NCBI GenBank assembly: GCA_003586115.2
Contig: QVOM02000560.1
Span: 546,144-610,143 of the forward strand
DNA: 64,000 nt
Origin: Salvator merianae
Taxonomy: Eukaryota; Chordata; Lepidosauria; Squamata; Teiidae
Direction of reading: 5' to 3'
The notes under the pieces are model-generated. The model was not told where the DNA came from. It saw only the letters and a list, made by a program, of their open reading frames with translations, and did no database searches. Position numbers and translations under genes: made by a program. Shown here piece after piece: positions 57,526-64,000 of the stretch (position 1 is its first letter; each line of letters starts with the position of its first letter).

Positions 57526-58403
57526 TTCCAAAGAGCATACTTAATCTCTTTGTTTCTCATGCTGTAGATTATAAGATTCATCATAGGTGGAATTGTGGAA
57601 TATAAAAGTGAAAATGCCAGATCCAGCCTCAATTGGGAGGTAGAGGAAGGTCTCAGATAGGTGAAACCTCCAGTCAGAACAAACATGGAAAGAACAAACA
57701 GGTGAGGAAGGCAAGTGGAGACAGCTTTTCTTCTTCCATCTACAGAGGGCATTTTCAGCACTGTTGTAAAGATTCGTACATATGTTGTAATGATGAAAAG
57801 GAAGCACATAACCACTACACTAATGCTGAATAGAAGAACACCAACTTCAACTAGATATAAGTCAGAACAGGAGAGCTTAAGTAGATGTGGAATTTCACAG
57901 AAGTACTGATCAATAATATTGGAGCAAAAGGAAATCGCAAATGTGCTACTGGTGTGTAATACTCCATAGAGAAGCCCACTGATCCATGCACTTGCAGCAA
58001 TTTGAACACAGGCCTCTTTGGTCATTATAGTTTCATACCGTAGAGGGTTGCAAATGGCAACGTAGCGGTCATGTGCCATCACAGTCAGAAGAGCAAAATC
58101 TGACCCTATAAAGGAGATGAGGAAGAAAACTTGTGCAACACACTCAAAATAAGAAATAGACCAGTTGTTGAAAGCAGAATTAAACATGAATTTAGGGATG
58201 GTTACAGAAATTGATCCAAGATCCATTATGGCTAAATTCATCATGAAGAAGTACATGGGAGTGTGCAGCCGATGCTCGAAGGCTATTGCGGTGATTATGA
58301 GAAGGTTCCAAGTTATGGTTGCCAAATACAATGTCAGGAAAAGGAAGAAACATAAGATATGCAGGTCTCGACAGTCTGTGAACTCTAGCAGAAGACTGGC
58401 AAG

Positions 58404-59817
58404 TTTTTGTTCCACATTATCTAATTCAGAAAATCCAGTTATGGAATTATACTTAGATAATGAGGAAAGAAAACATCTTGTCACTTTGCTGATGTGTTCT
58501 TTCATTTTGAAGGTGGATCCAATGAGATTTAAAACTTTGGTGCTGCTGGGGCACATGTTTTGTATTTGGACATTTTTTAGTTCATCGTGGTGAGTTGGGC
58601 TGCAACTTTTAGACCTCAGGTTAACTTCTTGCCCCTTCATGTGCCTGCATGGGGTTGCGGAGTTGGCTCTCCCTATAGTTCTATTATCAGATTAATTTTC
58701 TTTTCTTTTCAATTCCCTGGTGGTCTGGAAGAGTGCAGGGGAATTTGTCTGGCCAACCACAGGCCCATATTATTTGACTGTGCGGACATAGCTAGAGTCA
58801 AGTATGTTTGATTATCAGCTTGCTTAGGGGGGACATATTTCCATGTTCTTCTCCCTTACTGGTGATGAATGAACTTCAAATACTTCTTGACACAGTAGTT
58901 TGAGCAACTCAGATGAGTGTTCATGGATAAGATAACCTCTCTATCATTATGCTAGATCAACCAGTATCTTCAACCTTCAGTCATTCATTCACAACCTCCA
59001 TGATTTCTTCCAATTCCATGTATAATTTGTTCTTAGTAATGGTTGACAAGAATGAGATGAGGTGGAAGCTTCATTCCGCATTGCATACCAGTTTATAGAC
59101 TCTATTTGAAACCCATGCTGCAAATTCAAAACTCCCATTAATCCAGGTTTAAATGATTTGAAACATAGGGCCTTCCTGCACTTACCTGTGGTTATCCAGA
59201 CCAGCAGTTCTGGATCAAGGAACACCCTTCGATTTGGAAAAGTGCCACGTGCATGGCAATGTCATAATCCAGCTCAGACTCTGCACTGGTTCCAAAGCTC
59301 ACATGAGCTTTGGTGACAGCCTCTGAAATTCCAACAGTCCAGAACTCAAATTCCTGGCTTTGGACCTCCTTGGGGAGCTTTTTTGCCAGCACAATATTCC
59401 ATGATCCAGACTACCATCTGGAGTGTCTTAACAGAGAAAAAGAGGCCCTGAAGAGATTATGGTGCAGAAAGGTTTATATGAAGGTTTTCCAGTCGCACTA
59501 GGGTCTTCTAATGGATTTATCAATGTTCAGAAGAGGAAAAAGTTTCTACATTTGCTTACATATACTGGCCACTATTGACTGTATTATTCTACTGGATATA
59601 TAAAATGATTAATTCAACTAGATATATTTTGAACAGTGTGTGAAACACCTAAAACAACCTCATGTACCACTACAGGGACATTTACAACACTTTGGGAAAT
59701 AATAATTTAATATAATCCTAACATAACTTTTCCCTGGTAAAAAACATCACTGTACACAATGGGATTTCCTTCAGATTAAACATGGTTACACTTGCAATAT
59801 TAGATGCTGAAATCTTT

Positions 59818-59869
<52 letters not shown>

Positions 59870-60097
59870 TTTGCTTAACCTTGGTGAAATCAATTCCAAT
59901 TGTACCCAAGTTCTAATAGTACCATCCAGATCCCATTTGTACTACAAGATGGCTATGAACAATTTTATAAAGGGAAATTCTTTTATCTTCTTAAATGCAG
60001 AAGTATTAAACAAAATTTTGAAAAACATGTTTATTTCCAGTTAAATTTACAATTCCAAATGAATACATGGATGAAGATGCAGACTAACAGATAACAT
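58404..60097. other. Intergenic region between OR-6 and OR-4
   Basis: Homologous to 43102-44914 over its full length and in part to 30513-33509. It includes the empty site for hAT-like element 2 near 59297 and a CTTT microsatellite at 59814-59873. No gene is seen. Confidence 0.6.
59814..59873. repeat. (CTTT)n microsatellite
   Basis: About 14 TTTC units. The paralogous place near 44690 has only a T-rich run. Confidence 0.95.
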
Positions 60098-61069
60098 TTA
60101 TGACACAAATCTAACATGTGGAACTTTAGAAAAGTATTTCAGAGAGATAAACTTCCAAAGCGCAATCTTAATCTCTTTGATTCTCATGCTATAAATAAAA
60201 GGATCGATCATTGGTGGAACCACAGCGTATAGAAATGCAAAAACTAAATCCAACTCTGAAGATGAATTGGAAGGACTCAGGTAAGCCGTGGCTGCAGAAA
60301 ATATGAACAGTGAAACTATAATGAGATGAGGAATGCAAGTAGAGAAGGCCTTTTGTCTTCCTTGCACAGATGTCATTCGTAGAACTGCAGTGAAGATTTG
60401 CACGTAACTTACAATGATAAATATGTAACAAAGCAATACTACAATTAAATCAAATGCAAGAACTGCAACTTCAACAAGATCATTGTCTGAGCATGAAAGG
60501 ATATTTATCTTTGGGATGTCACAGAAGAACTGATTGACAATATTGGAACAAAAAGTGATAGCAAATGTAGTGCTGGTATTTATTGCTGAATTGAGAAGAC
60601 CAGCAAGCCATGCTATGGCAGCCATTTTATTACTGGCTGAGGGATTCATTATCATTTCATACCTTAATGGGTTGCAAATGGCCACATATCGATCATAACC
60701 CATAATTGTTAGGAGTGCAAAAGCAGATGATTGAAAAAAGATAAAAAAGAACAGCTGTGTAACACATCCAGTGTAAGATATCAGCTGAGTATTCGTGAGG
60801 GCGTTTCCCATTGATTTTGGCATTATCACTGAAATGGTGCCAATGTCCAGAATAGCCAGGTTTATCAGGAAGAAGTACATGGCGTTACGCAGGTGGTCAT
60901 CAAGGGCTACTGCCATCATAACAAGGAGATTCCCAGTCACAGCTGTCAAATAAAGCATCAGAAAAGCATAGAAGTGCAAGAGCTACAGCTCTCGAAGCTC
61001 TGAGATCTGCATCAGTAGAAATTCAGTCACAGATGTTCCATTGTGCTTATCATTTCTTATCTGTTGCAT
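60098..61069 (-). pseudogene. OR-4: class II olfactory receptor (type A) with a premature stop at codon 29
   Basis: Same 323-codon frame as OR-2 and OR-3, with the aligned ATG at 61067-61069. At 60983-60985 the Gln codon of GLQLLHF (CAG in the siblings) is TAG. The remainder is open and has TM1-TM7, MGYDRYVAIC and KAFSTCIPHL. Two further changes at conserved places: Ala to Gly before DRY, and PMIDPFIYS instead of PMINPFIYS in TM7. Translation from the next Met (60977-60979) would give 293 residues, keeping TM1 but losing the glycosylated N-terminus. That is possible but unlikely to work. I call it a very recent pseudogene. Confidence 0.9.
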
Positions 61070-63967
61070 GGTGACTGCATGAAGAAGACATTAAAACTCT
61101 TAAATAATCCCTTTAAAAGCTTGCTTATAGAGACAAATTAGAGCCTACATCAAAATGTTGTGATTTATTTTATTTCAGCTCCCGGCTGTCATATTGGATT
61201 TTTCAAGGACTGAGACAGAGATTGTGTATGTTTCTACTCATGTATAGGCAGCTCCCTCAATTCGTTTCCATCCCTCTACATGCTAAATAAAGAAAGGCCC
61301 TCATGACCTGATAGTGCAGGGGCTGCACATATTTTTGTGCCCCTGGTTCACCACAATAGCAAAACATCAAACCAAGTAATTGAAGCTTCCTGGCTTTGAT
61401 ATTTTCATCACCAACACACTACCACTACACCACTTGACAGCTCTCTCCACTGTTGGATAGAAGTTGCCAAAAACTAGAATCTTCAGATATAGAACTGAAA
61501 TTTCTAGGTGGAAGATTTGAGTTCTTTACAAGCTTCATTTTGATCCACTGTGGTACAAGGCATCGTTTGGTAGGAACCAAGCGAGACTTCTAACTCAACC
61601 TCACTACTTCTCCATAGCCCTCACGGCCTAGGGAGGTCTAGACATAAACATGATATGCCTCCCACCCTAGTCATGGTATAAGAGGATCCCACTGCAGGAT
61701 GGCTCTTGTTGTGTCTGTTAGGAAGCAGCTGTAAGAGGAGAAATATTTCATTTCTTTCCTATCCTTCAAAATTGCATGAATTCTGTTATAAAGTCACATA
61801 GGTTGCTACATGGCTGCCTTATTGCTAGATAGAAGAAATTTCAGAGACCGAGATATTTTTCTCCTTTCTTTTTCTTCTTCCCATGTAATTCAAAGAGAAA
61901 AGAATGCCTATATTCCTTTCCACCTGGATCCAATTGCCTCCCTTTTCTCTATTACCATTCTTGCACACGTTCAGCATTCTTGAGTACCAAGATTGTAATA
62001 GTCTTAACCAGAAAAAAAAGGAGAAATAGCAAAGAAATCTTACCATTTTTTAGGGAATTAATCTCTTCAAAAATGAATGAAATTCTGTTTACTTCTCTTT
62101 TAATTCCCCTCTCATTAATACCCAAGTAAATAAATAGATAAGAAAAAGCAATATGCAATTGCACTTCTACAAATGCAGAAAAGTTACAGCACTGTAGAAT
62201 ATGCATAAAAGGTTCTTCAGTACATAGAACTGAGATTCTTCTCGCTCCATCCAGCCCTTCAGGAAAATGTTCCCAACTTTTCTTTTAAAGTCTGTTTTCA
62301 AGGCTGAGAACAAGACACAGTCCTACTTAGAATGTATTTGATTGTTAGTGATGTTGCTCTTGGAAACTGAGAGCTCCCAAGTGTTTAAGAGGAGCAAAGG
62401 AAGAAAAGTAAATTGCATATATTTGTGGTAGTATGACTGATGGCCAAATTGAGACTATATTGACTCAGGGAGTTAAGGCCTTTTTGAAAGATCAATAGAA
62501 ATTTTCAAGTGTGGGAGACAGGAATGGGCATGGATGGGAAAGACAACTGCACCATCCAGTACCATATCTGTGTGCATTTAATTAGTGGTAGCACTTCTAC
62601 AACTTACTATAGTGATTTTTTCTCCATCATTGCCTGTGTGAACATCATCAGCTGCTTCCATTATTGCTTCTTGATACGGAAGTCCAGCTGGTTTCTTATC
62701 AGTACAGCTAGTGGGAGATGCAGCACAGAAGAATAGGGGTGGGAGTGTATCAGATGTAACTTACTGGAAACCTAGGCTTTGGATCTGTGCTTGCACAAGT
62801 TAGCCAGATTCAGATCAAAGTAAAGTGTGTCCCAATGGAGATCCTTCATATGTTGTTAAAGAACCTTTCAGATAGTTTGAAGTTGAAAGATAGCAACATC
62901 TCAGGCCAAATCATGGTGGCAGAATAAAGGTTCACATAATGGTTTGCTATACATGGCATGCAGCTTCCACCATTATGGACCCAACAGGTGGATTGAAAAT
63001 GTAGAGCGTCTTGCATGCAGAATCTTGTGCCTGCAGGAAGGTGGAGACAGAAGCCAAGGAAGAAGCTCAGGTAGGGCCAACGGTGAGTCTACAACTGCAT
63101 CCTCTCAGGCACTACCACACACTAGACCCCTTTGCCTAGAAAATTGTTCCATGCAGAAACCTGGACCTCCTCCAAGGTAACAGTGCCCAGCCTGGCAAAC
63201 TGCAGGGCAAACTGCCATCACTAAGCCACCCCCAGGAGTGATGGCACCTCCTCCAGTAGAACTTCATTTGAATCATTTATCCTCACTCCCTTTCTGACTG
63301 GCTATTCAATTGCATTCCTGGACATGTTCACTTTTTTGTTCCCACCCCCAGCAAATGTCCCATAGTCATCTTCACCCACTTCTATTTTTGCCCAGATATT
63401 TGCTGCCAGTGGTCAACTTTCCTCAGTGCTTTTATGATTTAGTTGGCTGCTATAAATTGGAAAACAGATTTTCCAAATATTACACTTGCATGTTTCACAC
63501 TGTGGTGAGACTGCATACTGATACAATTTTGCTTCGTATGTCCTCAGTTGCATCTAAAAGGACTGCACTTCATCTACTGTCCTTTTTCATTTTTTTATAC
63601 ATTGCCATAGAACTGGAAAATGAAAACCCATATGTCCATACAGAAATCCACAAAGAGACCCTTGTAGTTCAAAGATCTTAATTTATTGCTTGCTCTTGGA
63701 GGCATGGGGGTGTGGCCGCAAAACTCATATGACCTTCACAGCCACACGTGGGTGGATCTTATCAATGTTGTCCCACCCGCACCTTCCCACATTCTGGATT
63801 AGTCGGTTGGGCTATTCCAGACCCACTGATGCAGATAGCTGGTAAATGCAGAAAGGAGTTGTGTGTAAGGCCTCCAAAATAGATGTATATATGTTTCTCG
63901 TTAGCATTGTCATCAGACTTCAAGGAATTGCTTTCATATATTGAGGACTGTTAGGTGCCTTAAAATC

Positions 63968-63999
<32 letters not shown>

Positions 64000-64000
64000 T
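61070..64000. other. 5' flank of OR-4 and spacer to window end
   Basis: Paralogous to 45887-49000 and 34482-37950, including the CTTTCCTATCCTTCAAAAT block near 61756. It ends in a CTTT microsatellite (63967-64000) at the window edge. By analogy with the other units a type-B receptor should follow to the right. No gene is seen here. Confidence 0.6.
63967..64000. repeat. (CTTT)n microsatellite at window end
   Basis: Pure CTTT units continuing past the edge. Confidence 0.9.

Larger units (their letters stand above)
49619..58395 (-). pseudogene. OR-6: type-B olfactory receptor, interrupted by an LTR element and 5'-truncated
   Basis: The main body is 57522-58395 (minus). It starts inside the N-terminus (LLLEFTDCRDLHIL), contains all seven helices, MAHDRYVAIC and KAVSTCLPHL, and ends KYALWKM where the 7.9-kb LTR element begins. 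The native last codons and TGA stop lie on the other side of the element at 49619-49661 (LHLKHISKNP..). OR-5 shows the uninterrupted order. The first ~10 codons, including the native Met, are missing: coding sequence joins non-coding DNA at 58394-58403. The TM7 motif reads MMNLIIYS instead of MMNPIIYS in OR-5. The long open frame 57444-58640 therefore has foreign residues at both ends and is not a valid receptor. Confidence 0.88.

Noticed and set aside
57444..58640. 398-aa open frame taken as one olfactory receptor
   Set aside because: Only 57522-58395 is receptor sequence. The N-terminal ~80 residues come from non-coding spacer DNA and the last ~27 from the LTR.

Overview
The window looks like a vertebrate chemosensory gene cluster, most likely from a squamate reptile (snake or lizard). 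The evidence is AT-rich, intron-bearing DNA with type-2 vomeronasal receptor (V2R) and class II olfactory receptor (OR) genes, CR1-type and L1-type LINE remnants, a SINE tail of the Sauria/Bov-B kind (GCCGCCCCGAGTC.. followed by AATA repeats), and many long tetranucleotide microsatellites. I cannot name the species.

Every gene with coding capacity in the host set lies on the minus strand. From left to right: (1) V2R-A, positions 1-3071, exons 1-3 of a V2R running off the left edge, with a one-base frameshift near the end of exon 3. (2) V2R-B, 5784-19989, a complete six-exon V2R. Its six exons (257+292+867+213+124+911 bp) sum to 2664 bp, exactly 888 codons, with all splice phases compatible, so it predicts an intact 887-residue receptor. 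Its introns hold a broken CR1 element, two hAT-like non-autonomous elements, a palindromic MITE and a SINE tail. (3) OR-1, 22548-23486, intact. (4) An orphan V2R exon 1 (27780-28038) with no other exons nearby. (5) OR-2 (33510-34481, intact), OR-5 (38554-39284, cut by an assembly gap), OR-3 (44915-45886, intact), OR-6 (49619-58395, broken by an LTR retroelement and a 5' deletion) and OR-4 (60098-61069, early stop codon).

The right half is built from tandem segmental duplications. OR-2, OR-3 and OR-4 (type A) share flanks, as do OR-5 and OR-6 (type B), and the order is A-B-A-B-A. OR-1 is a more diverged relative of type A with similar flanks. The paralogous copies act as empty-site controls, so the insertion of a hAT-like fold-back element at 32206-33344 and of the LTR element at 49662-57521 can be read directly with their target-site duplications (8 bp and 4 bp).

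The LTR element has two 1.2-kb near-identical LTRs, a primer-binding-site candidate, a polypurine tract and one long Gag-like frame on the minus strand, but I find no reverse transcriptase, integrase or envelope; about 200 bp of it is an assembly gap. The hAT-like family (shared ends TAGGGRTGTGCA, 8-bp duplications) has five members here. Three are GC- and CpG-rich and made of nested hairpins, with tandem ~140-147 bp units in different copy number.

The V2R and OR genes are not an operon; each is presumably an independently expressed receptor gene in sensory neurons of the vomeronasal or olfactory epithelium. I found no tRNA, rRNA, CRISPR or bacterial-type features.
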